Source: Erigeron canadensis (taxonomy: Eukaryota > Streptophyta > Magnoliopsida > Asterales > Asteraceae). From it: a DNA stretch of 64,000 nt. A program made the position numbers and the translations under genes. Shown here piece by piece: positions 39,901 through 52,142 of this stretch (positions are counted from its first letter, which is position 1; each line of letters opens with the position of its first letter). The DNA lies in NCBI RefSeq assembly GCF_010389155.1, contig NC_057768.1:24561966-24625965 (forward strand), in the 5' to 3' direction. Below the pieces are notes generated by a model. It made no database searches. It worked only from the letters and a program-made list of their open reading frames with translations, and was not told the DNA's origin.

Positions 39901-39977
39901 TCTCCAACTTCATCTTCATCATCTTCTTGTTGTTGTTGAAGCTCCCATGATTGTTGTTGTACTTCTGTATTTTCCAT
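33925..39977 (-). CDS. Membrane protein of ER body (MEB)-like protein, VIT/CCC1-related
   Basis: Arabidopsis MEB1/MEB2 are ER-body membrane proteins related to VIT iron transporters; homologues occur more widely. Nine exons, 5' to 3': 39977-39701, 38475-38350, 38122-37583, 37508-37101, 35991-35743, 35663-35517, 35425-35180, 34541-34480 and 34368-33925. Every internal junction falls in phase 1 until the last (phase 0); total 2,499 nt and 832 residues, well above the roughly 500-550 of the Arabidopsis proteins. The N-terminal 600 residues are hydrophilic: acidic/Gln-rich start, WKCRIC in exon 2, CPNCNSCITKRVILRKRKRR near residues 230-249, RCLSC near 303-307. The two CxxC pairs suggest a zinc ribbon. 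The C-terminal 230 residues hold the VIT-like membrane part: GGLMESIASLSVVSSAVAAN, NVLALGLANIFGGLFVISHD, LWDLKND and about three more hydrophobic helices. Exon 2 is supported by phase only. Introns hold two SINEs. Confidence 0.82.
34795..34995 (+). mobile_element. tRNA-derived SINE in MEB-like intron
   Basis: A-box-like GGTGTCCTAATGGTTATC and B box TCAGGTTCGAATCCCACT about 45 bases later form a pol III promoter. The body includes GGAGGGGGCCAGGGACAGG. It lies in the intron between exons 8 and 7, in the opposite orientation to the gene. Confidence 0.7.
36771..37045 (+). mobile_element. tRNA-derived SINE-like element in MEB-like intron
   Basis: A-box-like TAGCTTAAGTAGTACCC followed by B-box-like GTCTTGAGTTCAAGCC, then a body with GGCACCCGGGGGCAAGGG. 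Different family from the copy at 34.8 kb, same orientation, in the intron between exons 5 and 4. Confidence 0.6.
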
Positions 39978-40960
39978 TTATATAATATAAGTTTTTTTTT
40001 AAAGGTTATATAATATAAGTGAAGTGAAAGATTGGAAATTTTTTTGCAAAAGATAAAATTAGTGTGGAGACTTGTGAGTGGAGATGAAGGATAGATATGT
40101 TGTTGGGAATTTAAAAGGCCTGTGAAAAAAATTTAATGAAGATGAGATTTTTTTTTTTTAGTTATTACACATATATGTAGACTTTAGAAGTATATTCTTG
40201 GATTCATCAACCTACTTAATATTGCAAACTTCCATGACATGCTAAGTTTATCTAAAAGTTCATATATTATTTCCTGTTTTTCTATTGGTGTACCAAACTT
40301 TGTTGGTATTTACGAAAGAGGACATGACACTTTGTTGGTAAGTAGTAATTTCGATCGAGTTGCAAGGTTGTTAGTGTAGAATTTTGTTTGTAATTATATC
40401 ATTTTTTATTTTGATAAGGGAATACACCTCATGTCTTATTTTTAAGTGTTTTGTTTTGGCTTTTAAAATATTTTCTTTTAAAATTGGAAGGAAATTCTCT
40501 CAAGTTAGACTAACATGACTAGTAATGTTTTTAAAATTTGACCATAACTATTTGTAATTGTGCTATATAATACTTCATATGAAATATATGAAAATCTTGA
40601 ATTTTTAATATATATTTTAATTATATAAATTTCATCAACTATTATATAATACAATACATTATTGACAGTCATTAAAAATAAGCAGAGGGAGTACGACGTT
40701 AACTTATTTTATTTTTTTAACTTTAAAGGTGAAATTTGTATTAATATTCACAAATGTACAAATATTCATAACAACATGGACTTATCCATATACACAAGAT
40801 CAAATCCTAACCAAAATGCAACATCAACATGAACTCAATAAACCAACAAAACACAAGAATTTTCAAATTAATGCTAGAAAGGATTCAAGAAGCGTCATCT
40901 TTTACTGCTCTCTATACCCATTCGCCACATTAGTCTAACAAATTCTAAACAAACATATTC
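39978..40960. other. Upstream of MEB-like gene; nothing further recognised
   Basis: Presumed promoter side of the minus-strand MEB-like gene. A degraded Stowaway-like end (GAGGGAGTAC) occurs near 40685. No other gene. Confidence 0.4.
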
Positions 40961-41400
40961 AGGAAACTTGCTCAGAAACAACTACAAAAACATGGTTCTT
41001 CAAGCATAAATTCCACTTTGCTGCCATACTATACACAATTCTTGTATTCTTGACTTTTAGAGATAGCAGCTTAAACTTGACATTCTCTCTTATAATTCTG
41101 CACAAAAGATCTTCATTCCTTTCAGTTTTCCTAAATACTCTCCTGATCTTCTCCTACCATTGTCATATAAAATAAATTGTTGTTGCCAGCACCGACCAGT
41201 TTACTTACCACCACAACAATATTATTCTCGATATTCTTATTAATAATAGTTGTAACCAAATCCTGCAATTTAGTCTCAATACTCAGTAATGGAGCTAATT
41301 CACTCATATATTTCCAAACCTTCATAGTATAAGCACATTGAAAAAACAGATGTGCATGATTGTCTTCACTTTCATTACATAATGCACTGTGTAAGTTTAT
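40961..41400 (-). pseudogene. LINE retrotransposon tail, zf-RVT remnant
   Basis: On the minus strand, SALCNESEDNHAHLFFQCAY and TMKVWKYMSELAPLLSIETK form the CxxxE...HLFFxC...VW pattern of the reverse-transcriptase zinc-binding domain. Downstream pieces RECQV and EYKNCV-YGSKVEFMLEE in other frames look like the usual C-terminal end, separated by stops. It is a different LINE lineage from the copy at 8.7 kb, and non-functional. Confidence 0.65.
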
Positions 41401-42310
41401 GAAATCTCTATAATCTAAAGAATTTGTGGTGTGAAAAAAACGTAAATTTGATATAAATTTTTTTGGACATGATGCGACTTTGTATACGGGTATATCATGA
41501 CAATTTCTAAAACTACTTCTTTAATGAAACCGCAAAAAGTTTCTAAAACATCATTGGATGTGTTTTGTAGAGATAATTGAAATGTAAAATATAGAAAAAT
41601 ATAAATGATTTTATGTTAAATTTTTGTAGGGAGAATTAATTATGGCCGGAGAAATGACCATTTATCATAAAATGGTGTTGTTCGTGTTTTTCCATCTAAA
41701 AAAAAATGCTAGGAAATGATATCTAGGGACTTTATAATTTTTATATATCTAAGTGTTGATTACCTCTCATATGAGTTTATGCAAAATTGGTAGTTTAAGG
41801 TTTTTAATTACAAAAGATTATGCTTTTTTAGTATTTCTTAGGTCAATTTGTCTATCTTATCAAATAATAAAATCTATTAAATGTTTTATTAATTTTATTT
41901 CTCTTATTATATTTTTCTGGTTTATTTCAATTCTCTAGATATGTCCAAACGCATCCTTGTTGATTATATGTTTGTTTTTGTTTAGGCTCATTTGCTAATA
42001 TTATATTGTTTAATTGAGTTGTGAGTTACAGCTTAAATTTAGAAGTTACGCTATCTAAATTTGTAGTATTTGCAATCTGCATACACATACAAATTTTTGG
42101 CTTATTGATGTTTTTAGAAAGTGTAGGGTTTAATGTACATATTAGTATTTTATAACAATTTAATGCGCTTTCGAAGATTTTATCAACTGGCTAAACTATA
42201 TCATGACCTGGCATGAATGGTTAAGGCACGTTCATTTTATATTTGTCACTGTCCACAAGATTTGAATTAAAACCTCTTGTTAGTTGTTACATATATCATT
42301 ATTTTTTATT
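41401..42310. other. Intergenic, nothing recognised
   Basis: AT-rich DNA. A weak tRNA-like stretch (GACCTGGCATGAATGGTTAAGG) near 42206 may be a SINE remnant. Confidence 0.35.
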
Positions 42311-42448
42311 GGGTTTTGCTAAACAAAATCCTAAGGGCTTTCGTTAAGGTGCATTAAATAGTTATACATTTACCATAAAAATCAAGGGGTGAACTTTTGA
42401 TATGGAAGCGTATAACCTTTTTATGCACGACTTCATTTAACATTTTCC
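42311..42448. mobile_element. MULE-type MITE, family copy 1 (138 bp)
   Basis: Starts GGGTTTTGCTAAACAAAATCC and ends CATTTAACATTTTCC. Exact 9-bp duplication TTTTTTATT at 42302-42310 and 42449-42457. Shares AAGGGCTTTCGTTAA, ATAAAAATCAAGGGG and AACCTTTTTATGCACG with the copy at 52.6 kb. Confidence 0.88.
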
Positions 42449-43004
42449 TTTTTTATTTTATGGAATGTTATAAAGTTAGGAAAGTAAACTAGATTCATAA
42501 GTTAGACAGTCTAGACAGAAATATCATTACGGAAGTAGTGATGTTGAATTTTTACATGGGTGCCCTTTTTACATTGATAAAGGAAAGTGAAATAATTATA
42601 CCACTAGATTTTGACCATACATCACCAAACATGCTATATAGTATTATATTATATAACACTCTAAAACACATTTGATGTTGTATAAAAAAGTAGGTATTTA
42701 AAAGCCTGCTAACTTTGTTTAAGTGATGTACGTATTTGAATTCATGATGAAAAAAAATATTTAAAAATTAGACCATTTGAAATAGCTTTTCAAATTAGGA
42801 AGTAATATTCGTAACACATGTTGTGATAAATCTAACACGCATATGTTTTAGAGACTTGTACAAGTGTGTTCATAAAGTTATACCGTGTGGTAAATTTATC
42901 AAAATTTATGGTACAAATATCATTACCCTTTCAAATTAGCTTCAACTTGTGTTCATATAAAAACTTATATAAATACTCAAGTTAGCATTTGAGACACCAC
43001 AGTA

Positions 43005-43180
43005 ACATTCAATTGGGCTATATGCGGTGTACGAACCATGCATGCATGGGATGAAACCCAGAACTCTTGAAATCCGCATAATATTCCACTCCTACAAATG
43101 TAGGAAGTGAGATTCGAACCCAAATGGTTTTTTCCCAGATCAAAGATAGATTTACCAATGGGTCACCAACCCATTGACAA
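43005..43180 (-). mobile_element. tRNA-derived SINE, family shared with 4972-5062
   Basis: On the minus strand, A-box-like GGTTGGTGACCCATTGGTAA is followed by B box TTGGGTTCGAATCTCAC, then CTACATTTGTAGGAG. Better preserved than the copy at 5 kb. Confidence 0.6.
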
Positions 43181-45126
43181 TTTATCTATTCTTTTAACAA
43201 AATAGATTATATAATTAAAGGCACATTTGATTTTTTGTATATGAGAGCTTTGTTTACAAGTAAGGTATTGACTTTGTGGTAATCTACCTGACTCGAGTGT
43301 CACCTGTTATATTTATGGGCTGATTATTGAAGGTTTTTAAAGGTTCTGAATATCTAGATATTTGTGTGGTTCAATAATATAAATATATAATTAAGATAAT
43401 TTGTTGCTCGAATTAAATGAAACTAATACATCATTATTATGTAAAATAAATGAAATTAACATAATAAGTTCAAAACTAATTGATATGTCGAATAAAAATA
43501 AAAAATCTCATGTTTCACAATACTAAAGATTTATACAAAATACCAACTGTTTTATAAGTATACAGAATCTTCAATATATCGTTAAGTTAAACTCCAACTA
43601 CAAATTCAGCTACTTTTCCAATCATCTTCACACAAATAAAAATTGCCTTTCATTGTCATCTCCTAAATCCTAATATAAACGATAACATTCGGCTCCAATC
43701 ACCAAAATATGAGCTCCAAACGTACCCTAATGTAAGCATCACCTCATATACATTATCCTTATAAAAATGTGGTTTTAACGACACTGAAGTCGTATAGTAC
43801 TATATGACACGTACTTCAATGGAACTGTACAAAACTGTCAAAAACAAGCGAGTAAATTAGGACTATGTGCACCGCATACATTTCAAAGCATGTAAAACAT
43901 GCCCTCGATATATATTTGTTTTGTAGCAATTGATATTTATTAATTGTTTAGACTTACAAATATGTAACTAGAAGACGAGGTGTACAAATCAGGTTAAATA
44001 TATGAGCTCATATGGTCATGCGGATCTAGATTCTAACTCAACTCATTGGGTTTTCTTTAGACCTTGATATAATGATGAATTATTAGTTTAAAAATGAAAA
44101 TATGATCTGACGAAGTCACGAATACAAACATATAAACATAATTCTGCAATATCAATAACGTGGGATGGAAAACGAGAATGAAACCTAACTTGTATCTGAG
44201 ATTAAAATCGAAATTGTATTATTGATTAAACTGAAATACAATGATGAATGATACAAGTCTTATATTTATACTTTTATAGAATAACTAAAATAATACCAAA
44301 AGGGGTGAAATCCTGGTATCTGCAAGTAAAGAAAAAAAAATTGAAATTCAAACCAACACATTTAAAATGAGACAAAGGGTACATGTAATTATATATTTTA
44401 GGCTTCACATAAAATTTTGAACCAAAAAGAAAATACATTTGCTGGGTAATTCATCTAATTAAGGTGCTTCGATACTTGGTATTGTTGCAATTATTATTTT
44501 TTTTTTTTTTATCAAATTTCCTTTTTGTTTGTCTCTTGCAATTAAAAAATGGATGCAACGAACATCTATGCTAGGTGCTTGAAACAAAAGTAATTTTCTT
44601 TAAATTAATGGAAACGAGGGGTAAAATGTTTGGAAAATGATAATTACAGCTTTAAGAGTTGTCATTAACAACTTATTATATGTATAAAAAGTAGTATTTT
44701 ATATATTAATACCGCCCCTGAAATTTCATAAGATAAAACACAAATTTTAATGCATCAAATTAATTAATATGGACAGCCTTAACAAAACTCAAAATGTTTT
44801 TATAAAGCTTTTTGTTTTTGTTCTTTACTACAAGCTGACAAGCTGTATAAAACTGGTAGATTTAAAATTGGGCTTAAATTTGGGTGGACAAGGCGTCATT
44901 ACGATCCACCATCCCTTGTGATATCATTAGTAAATCGATTTTAAATTGGGCTCAAAATATTACCCGATTGGAATCATTGGATCACACATACACAATCCGT
45001 TGGGTCGATTAATACATCTGCCTTAATTATCAGTTTATCACCGGCACAACCCAGGTAGCCATCTATTATTAATGGAGGTGAAAGATAAATTACTTGTTAA
45101 GGATTATAATTATTTGTTAATACTTT
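43181..45126. other. Intergenic, nothing recognised
   Basis: AT-rich DNA without supported genes or clear repeats; a poly-T run lies near 44490. Confidence 0.4.
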
Positions 45127-46995
45127 TTAAGAAGAAATTGTTGGTACTAGTATTTATAAAAAGTTAAAGGTAATATAATGAACATACTTAAAAAATAATA
45201 ATAATAATAACAAAGGATGAAAAATAAAAATTACATGACATGACAGGCGAAATATTAATATTGTTCTAAATGTGAAGTTCAGTCAAAAGGAAAATAAATA
45301 ATAAATGATTTTATAACAATAGCGTACGAAAACGGATAAACCTTATTTGATGTGAAGTGGTGTGAAAACGAAAATGTTAAAAAATAATGTTACAATAATG
45401 ACATACAAAAATTATATATATATATGTGTGTGTATAGATATCAAGTTGAAGGAAATATTATGGAAATACCTAAAAAGAAACAAATGATGGAAAATAAATG
45501 GTTTATGTGACAATTCATGAACCGTTCTCCCCATGTTTTAAATGTAAATTAAGCTCACTCAAAAAGAAAATTTAAAAATAAATTTATAACAATACGTACG
45601 AAAACCGATATGATGTGAAGTATTGTGAAAACGAAAAGTGAAAAAAATAATGTTACAATAAATAAGGTAGAAAAATTATACATGTATATACATAGGTTCT
45701 AGTTTAAAAAATATATAATGAAAATATCACTACAACATAAATATTAATTCCTTACATTTATTTCTTCGCATTTTTAAAAAGTGTGAAAAAATATGTTAAT
45801 TTGTTCACATTTAAAATTGTATAAAAAAAATTCACACTTAGAAGTGTGAAAAAAATTAAAAAGGTCATACTTTTTTCGCAACTATAAATGCATAAACAAA
45901 ATGTTCACACTTAAAAGTATGAAAAATATCAAACATTTTCACACTTAAAAATGTGAAAGCTAATTTGTCACAATCAAATTCATCGCACTTCTTCTTGTGT
46001 GAGGAAATTTGGTGTCACAAACTACTTCCACACTTTTAATTGTGAACAATTATATAGTTTTACACACTTAAAAATGTGAACTATTTATTTTCACATATAT
46101 AATTATGAAAAGATTTTAATTCTTTAACTTTATTCACACATATTGGCTTCCTAATCCAATTCATGTCTCTATTTTTCTTCCCCTCTAACGCGGCCTTCCT
46201 ACGCTGACAAATGCCTCTTTTCTCTTCTCTGAAGTTTACAACAAACAAGCTAGTGGGAGAATGAGAGTTTTTTTCACACATTTATAAGTGTTACCAAATT
46301 GTTAATTTTTTTAACATTTTTAAAAAGTGTGAAAAAAAATGAATGTTAACAAATAACATATTTGTTGTAGTGTATGTAAAAACCAAATGCTGGAAAACAA
46401 TGTTTATATTTATGAGCAGTAACTCCGTGTGATTTATATAGCTTTAGCAAAAATTGAGTGGCTTAAAGTACTGATTACAAACCTTATGTACGTGGGTTCG
46501 AAAGGATGGGAGCACCACCTCCTAAACTTTAAACTTTCGTATTTTTATCATTCTATAAAAAAATTATTTATTATTATTTTTTTAAAATTTACCATAAACA
46601 CATAAAAGTCAAACTTTAAAAATTCAACACAAGACACAATCTTTTAAAGATAAATAGATAGATAGAGGCTTAACTTGTAAGATATATTATTATAGTACTT
46701 TGTTAATGTTTAAGAAGAAATTGTTGATACCAAGGCATACAAAGTCAAAGAAAATATAATGGAAATACATTAGAAAAACAAAGGATGGAAAATAGAAAGT
46801 TACATGATATGATATGACAAGTTAAATATTAATATTGTTTTTCAGTCAACAAGAAATCAAAAAATAAAATTATAATAATAACGTACAAAATCCGATAAAT
46901 TAACCTTTTTTTTTATCCGAAATGTTGTGAAAAAGATAATTAAAAAAAAATAATGACACAATAAATAACGTACGAACTCTATACATATATATCTA
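45127..46995. repeat. Three diverged copies of an AT-rich block, one split by a CACTA element
   Basis: Blocks at about 45127-45430, 45431-45727 (continuing 46373-46450) and 46700-46995 share, in order, GGAAATAC-TA-AAA, AAAGGATGGAAAATA, TTACATGA-ATGACA, ATATTAATATTGTT, AACGTACGAAAAC-GATA and AATAATGTTACAATAA-like words. Order and orientation are the same, suggesting an old tandem array. No coding capacity. Confidence 0.6.
45728..46372. mobile_element. CACTA (En/Spm) foldback element, 645 bp
   Basis: Starts CACTACAACATAAATAT and ends ATATTTGTTGTAGTG, with TAT duplicated on both sides (45725-45727 and 46373-46375). Interior full of TTCACACTT-AAAAGTGTGAA palindromes. Related in design to 15748-16124 but with different ends. 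Confidence 0.85.
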
Positions 46996-46997
46996 AA

Positions 46998-47035
46998 CTA
47001 GGTATTTTACCCGCACGATGTGCGAAAAGTAAATA
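46998..47035 (-). mobile_element. Helitron 3' terminus
   Basis: Minus strand: CGCACATCGTGCGGG hairpin, TAAAATACCTAG, then T. Same architecture as the terminus at 16428. The rest of the element would lie to the right; its 5' end was not located. Confidence 0.55.
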
Positions 47036-47341
47036 ACTTGCTTAATACATACATAAAGAAGGTTTTTCGAGGAAAAAATATACGCATATATGGGTTCTCA
47101 ATAACTGTTTAACGCATTAGTAAATTATTAAATAAGTTTATTATCAAAAAATTAATATGATATAGTTCATGGTCTATCCCCGGATCAATACTATTTTGGG
47201 TTATTAAGTTCTATCAACAATATTTACGTAGATTAAAAATGAAACATATCGCTCATCAAAACATTTACAATATCATCAATTATCAATATTATTTTGATTT
47301 AATTTACGTTACATTCCATCATCCATATTTACATTTGATTA

Positions 47342-47497
47342 CAGTGAAACCTCTATAAATTAATAGTGTTGGGACTGAGATATCTTATTAATTTATCGAG
47401 TGTTGATTTTCACTAATTTCTTAAGTTAGATCTGGAAAAACTATTAATTTTATCGAGGTATTAATTTATAAAGTATTAATTTATAGAGGTTTCACTG
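47342..47497. mobile_element. Emigrant-like (mariner/pogo) MITE, 156 bp
   Basis: Ends CAGTGAAACCTCTATAAATT and its inverted partner, flanked by TA on both sides. This is nearly the published Emigrant-type terminus. The interior is also largely self-complementary. Confidence 0.85.
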
Positions 47498-48069
47498 TAC
47501 CTTAATGATAAGCTTAAAAAAAAAAAAACTTGCTTGCACAACCATTTATGTTCATAGCTTTTCTTGTCATTTTAATGATAATCAGCACTGTTAAATTTAG
47601 TAAATCACTTAAGTTTCTTGTCAACATTAAGGATAGCTTTGAATGAAGAGAATGACTAAAATGGCTAGGATAACTACTGTTTAATATATAGAGACTTTTT
47701 ACCCAATTTAAAACGATCATTTAACAAAATATATATACTTATTGGTATACGGCAGAAGAATAACCTTTTAAATTAAAGACCAATTGAAACATAATATATG
47801 TATAGATAATATATGTATAGATAATATATGTATAGATAGATTATTATAAAGGGCTATGTAATTTGAGGTGTACTTGTTGAATGTAATATATATAGTTTGA
47901 TTGTAAAGTGTATATTGTAAGTAGAAAAAGAAAAAAAAAAGAAAGAAAAGGTAGCAAAATATCATGGATTATGAGACTATCCGGAGCAAGGCTTTCCTAG
48001 GGGCATCTCGCGACACATGGCAGTCCAGTCATCAAGGGACATTTCTTTTTATTTGTTGGAGCAAGGCGT
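47498..48069. other. Intergenic with a short tandem repeat
   Basis: Three tandem copies of ATAATATATGTATAG at about 47791-47837. Nothing else recognised. Confidence 0.5.
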
Positions 48070-49270
48070 TAGATAGAAAGCCCCAATGATGTGTAAAATC
48101 GAGTTTAAAAATTTAAAAACAAGAAATACCCTAGAACCGACTACTACAAACTCTCGGACAGTGGACCCGTTCGTATGCAGTATAGTTTAAAGGTAAGTCC
48201 AGGTCGAATCCACATAGACTAATTAAGAGTAAGCGAGTTTTAAGTAGTTTTAGAAAGAGTTTTGGATTTTAAAGATTCCCGTCATATTGGTTTTGAAAAC
48301 AGTTAGTTAATGTGAAAAAAGTTAGTAATTCCGTAGAATTAATTGAAAAGAGATTTTGTGAAACAATAATATTAAAAAGCACACCCACTTGTAATAGCTC
48401 ACACGTCAAATTATCACAATGTCACTTTTTATGTTGAACTACTTAATATGTAATTAAGATGAACTCTCGTTATACTCAAATCTTTAATTGTCAAAAATAT
48501 AGTTATCGCTCTCGCGAATAATTTCTACCCTAACAATCAAGCATTAAGTCCTAAGTTGGTTTTACGATTTAATCTAAAAAGCTTTCTCTCGAACTGCTTC
48601 TTAATCGTCTAATTAGATCTCTCTATCATAAACGACTAACACATTCATCTAAATTTGATTGTTTTAATCCCTATTACTAGTTTCTCTCGAACTCCAATGA
48701 CTTTGAATTAATTAAAGACCAATTAATTCTTTCATAAACCAATTAGCAAACCTATAGATTTCTCTCGAACTTCTATAATTAATTACTAATTAATCTATAT
48801 AAGAAATCAAAACAATATATAAACTTGGACAAACATGGATCTTCGACTAAACGTAAAAACCGTGTTCAACAATTATAAGTAACAAAGTGACAACTCTATG
48901 ACATGCTCACATTATCTAAGTAGGTGTAAAGAAAATTAGCTACTCATGGCAAGATAAATAAAACTAACAATCATCAAATAAATATAATCCATAATAATAA
49001 TTGTATAGGAATATAATCTTGTAATAATATAACTAATAACTTAAATAATAATAATAAAAAGGTAAAAAGAGTTCGAACTAAATTTGGTTGTGATTGCTGT
49101 GTCGAAATCAAAACCAAAAGGTAATGTGCTGCCCTCTTGATTTCGTCTTATGCGAACTGACCTCCTAAACCAATTTTAACTCGATCATTGCCTTAAAATC
49201 CTCGACCAACTTGCTGCCGATTCCCTCCTTACTAGCCACGTACGAAATTGTGGCAACCGTTTTTTTTTTA
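48070..49270. mobile_element. Non-coding transposon-like block of unknown class with TCTCTCGAACT modules
   Basis: Contains GTATGCAGTATAGTTTAAAGG and GTCCAGGTCGAATCCACA near 48172-48212, a start I associate with a widespread non-coding plant repeat. The exact word TCTCTCGAACT follows three times (48585, 48683, 48761), alternating with TCATAAAC words and flanked by partly self-complementary arms such as TATAGATT/AATCTATA. No coding capacity and no defined ends. Confidence 0.4.
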
Positions 49271-51195
49271 TAATTTGAGCAGCTTCTCAACTATATATAA
49301 TAGTTGTTGATGTTGTTTGCTCACCGACCTATTTCACCAAAGCCAAAGGCTTCGGCCCACGTGAACAACACAAGTCCAAACCAACTTTCCAATTCTTGAA
49401 TAATAGTAATTTAATTATGATGATATATGTAGGCTAGAATTATTTGCTTGTCGGCTACGTATCATCTACACCGCTTCATCTCTCGGCTCAATTATTAATT
49501 TAAAATGTTGTGTTGCAACTTTCTAACCGAGCTCATAATCAAATCTTGGATTACCCTTACATCTTCACATACAGGATACTTGGTCTCTTCTATAATTCTA
49601 TAGATATATGTGGAAAAAAAAATAATGTGTCACATTCTTCATCTTTTTAGCTCCAATCTTTATTTCTTTGCAAATGGTCTTTATTTAGTCCACTTTCGAA
49701 ATATTTCATCTTTTAGACCTATAATACAAAAAAAGGATACATTAAGTATAAAGTCTATCAAAATAGTAATAATTCACACATAAAAGAAACGATATCGCAT
49801 AAAATAAATATATATAAAATAGGCGATATCACCCAACATGGACCCACTAAGATTCCTTCTCTCTCATGCATGTGTGTGTGTTTCTTTCTTCCTTTTTGGC
49901 GTCCCTTTTCTCACGCCCCTTCAATTTTTTTTGTCAAAGAAAGCCCCTTGGGGCAATGTTCTAGGCTTTCCAGGGCTTCCTGAAGGTGAAAAGTGGGAAA
50001 GAAACGCCTTGCTCCTGATAGTCTGGGTTATGAATTATGAAGTGTTTATAGTTAAAAAATGTCATGCAATGTTAGTCGTGATTTTTTATATATGTTTGAT
50101 TCATATAAATAAACATATTATATATATATATGCTTTTTCTATATGTCATATTTAAAATATATGTATAATTATATTATTTAATAAAAATCTATTAGTGTGG
50201 AAAAAATATGAAGATGTCACCTAGGATAAATCTTATGTGGTATGTTTAGAGATAATTTTAATTTGAGGTGGATAACTTTAAAAAGTCAGGATAACTATTG
50301 TTTTAGATATAGATATAGTTATCTAATATCTAATATAATGAAATCAATGCAAACAATGTGCTTTAGCAAAAAAAAATAAATAAAAAATGCAAACGATGTG
50401 AGAACTAGAAAAATAGCGAGAAATATGTGAACCAATCATTTTTTCACATCTTCTTTAATTTAAATTTAAATTAGAAAGGGTATATAATGCTAAAGTTATT
50501 TCCATATGTGAACTTTTTCATGTACACATCTTCACGTATAAACATTAATTATTTCAAATGTGCATTGCTTACACATATTCACGTATACAAATGCTTTAAA
50601 TGCGCATTGCCAAAAAGAGTTCATATGTGAACTTTTCGCATGCACAATGTTAACTTATATACATTAATCATTTTAAGGAATAGAATAGTTTTTATTTCCA
50701 TCATTAATTTAATAGATTTAAAAAACTTAAACAAAAAATTGTACTTATCACATACATAACAACAAATGATCTCAAAAGCCATGTCTAAAATAATATTTGT
50801 ATCTATATAAACATACCCAAAAATCTTGGTTGAATGTAAGTTCAAATTCAAAAAAGAAATATAGAACTTGAATACGATTTGTTAGAATGAAACAACTAGA
50901 TTTTAGGAGAAATAAAACCGTTGAATATCACTGATAATTTGTTACATACTTAAAAACTTATACAATATATATTAAAAACTGTCTCTTGAATATTTTAACA
51001 GCAAGGTACAAAGTTTTATGCACCCAACCCATTCCATTCCTTTAATGCCTTTTTACCCATGTAAAAGAAAATTCCTTTTGCAAATAATTACGAAACCACC
51101 ATCATGATTACTAACCATTGATTTTCTTTAATTAAGAGCTTATATTTGTTCTCAAAGTTGACGTTATTTTTTTAGTTTTCAAATTAACGTTTTAT

Positions 51196-51226
<31 letters not shown>
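49271..51226. other. Intergenic, nothing firmly recognised
   Basis: Predicted ORFs here (such as 49838-50155) lack homology that I can see. A (TA)n run at about 51200-51226 precedes the foldback. Confidence 0.4.
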
Positions 51227-51590
51227 GACTTTTAATTTGAGAACCCAATTTCTTGTAAGAACCGTGAGAAATCTTGAATTTCATATTGGAACACATGTTT
51301 TTTTGTTCATTTACTTGTGAAACGTTGTAAAAACATATGTTGTAAAAGAAATTTTTTTTCGAAACCTTATATATAGCCGTTTGTCACATGTGAACAAAAA
51401 ACGTGAACAAATTCATTCACAAGTTCATAAAAATGCTAATTTGAAGGTTTCTTGAAAAAGTTTCTTCTACAACATATATTTTTATATCATTTTACATGTG
51501 AATGAACAAAAAAAACATGTGAACAAATATATAATTTAAGAATTCTTATTGTTCTTAAAAAAATGGCTCTCAAAATAAAGAAACTATATA
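51227..51590. mobile_element. Foldback MITE related in style to 22705-23190
   Basis: The left arm contains TAATTTGAGAACCC and AACACATGTTTTTTTGTTCA; the right arm contains TGAACAAAAAAAACATGTG and GGCTCTCAAAATAAAG in inverted order. The ends are worn and no target duplication was confirmed. Confidence 0.55.
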
Positions 51591-51689
51591 TATATATTTC
51601 TATCGGAAAAAGTCCAAAAGAATTATTTGAATTGAAAAAACCATGAGAATCTAACTTTGGTACACCAACGTTGAGTTCGAATCCTGGTA

Positions 51690-52054
51690 ACGTGTATAGA
51701 TGTGTATAGCCTTGATATTAGAGTTGTTTCCTAATTCCACACCATAGGGGCCGAAAATCTCAAGGGAAGAGATTACTTGGTCACCAAGTTTAAAACCCTT
51801 ATAATTAAACCTATAAATAGAGGGCTTAGACTTAAGGGTTTTTCATATTTTCACACAATACAATTAGTTGTAGGTTTTCTCTCCCCTCTCTCTCTGGTCG
51901 ACGGCTATAAGGCAAGAAAAGGGGTTTTTCGGTTTTGCTTAGGGTTTGACTTTTAGGGATAAAAACAAAGGGTTGTTGGTTCGTGATCGGGTACTAGCAT
52001 ACGATATAAAGATGTCTATTGTACGATCGTTGAGGGGTTTTACTTTGACCCCTA

Positions 52055-52142
<88 letters not shown>

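Noticed and set aside
49838..50155. 105-residue ORF starting with a hydrophobic stretch
   Set aside because: No recognisable domain, no splice context, AT-rich second half; cannot be supported as a gene.
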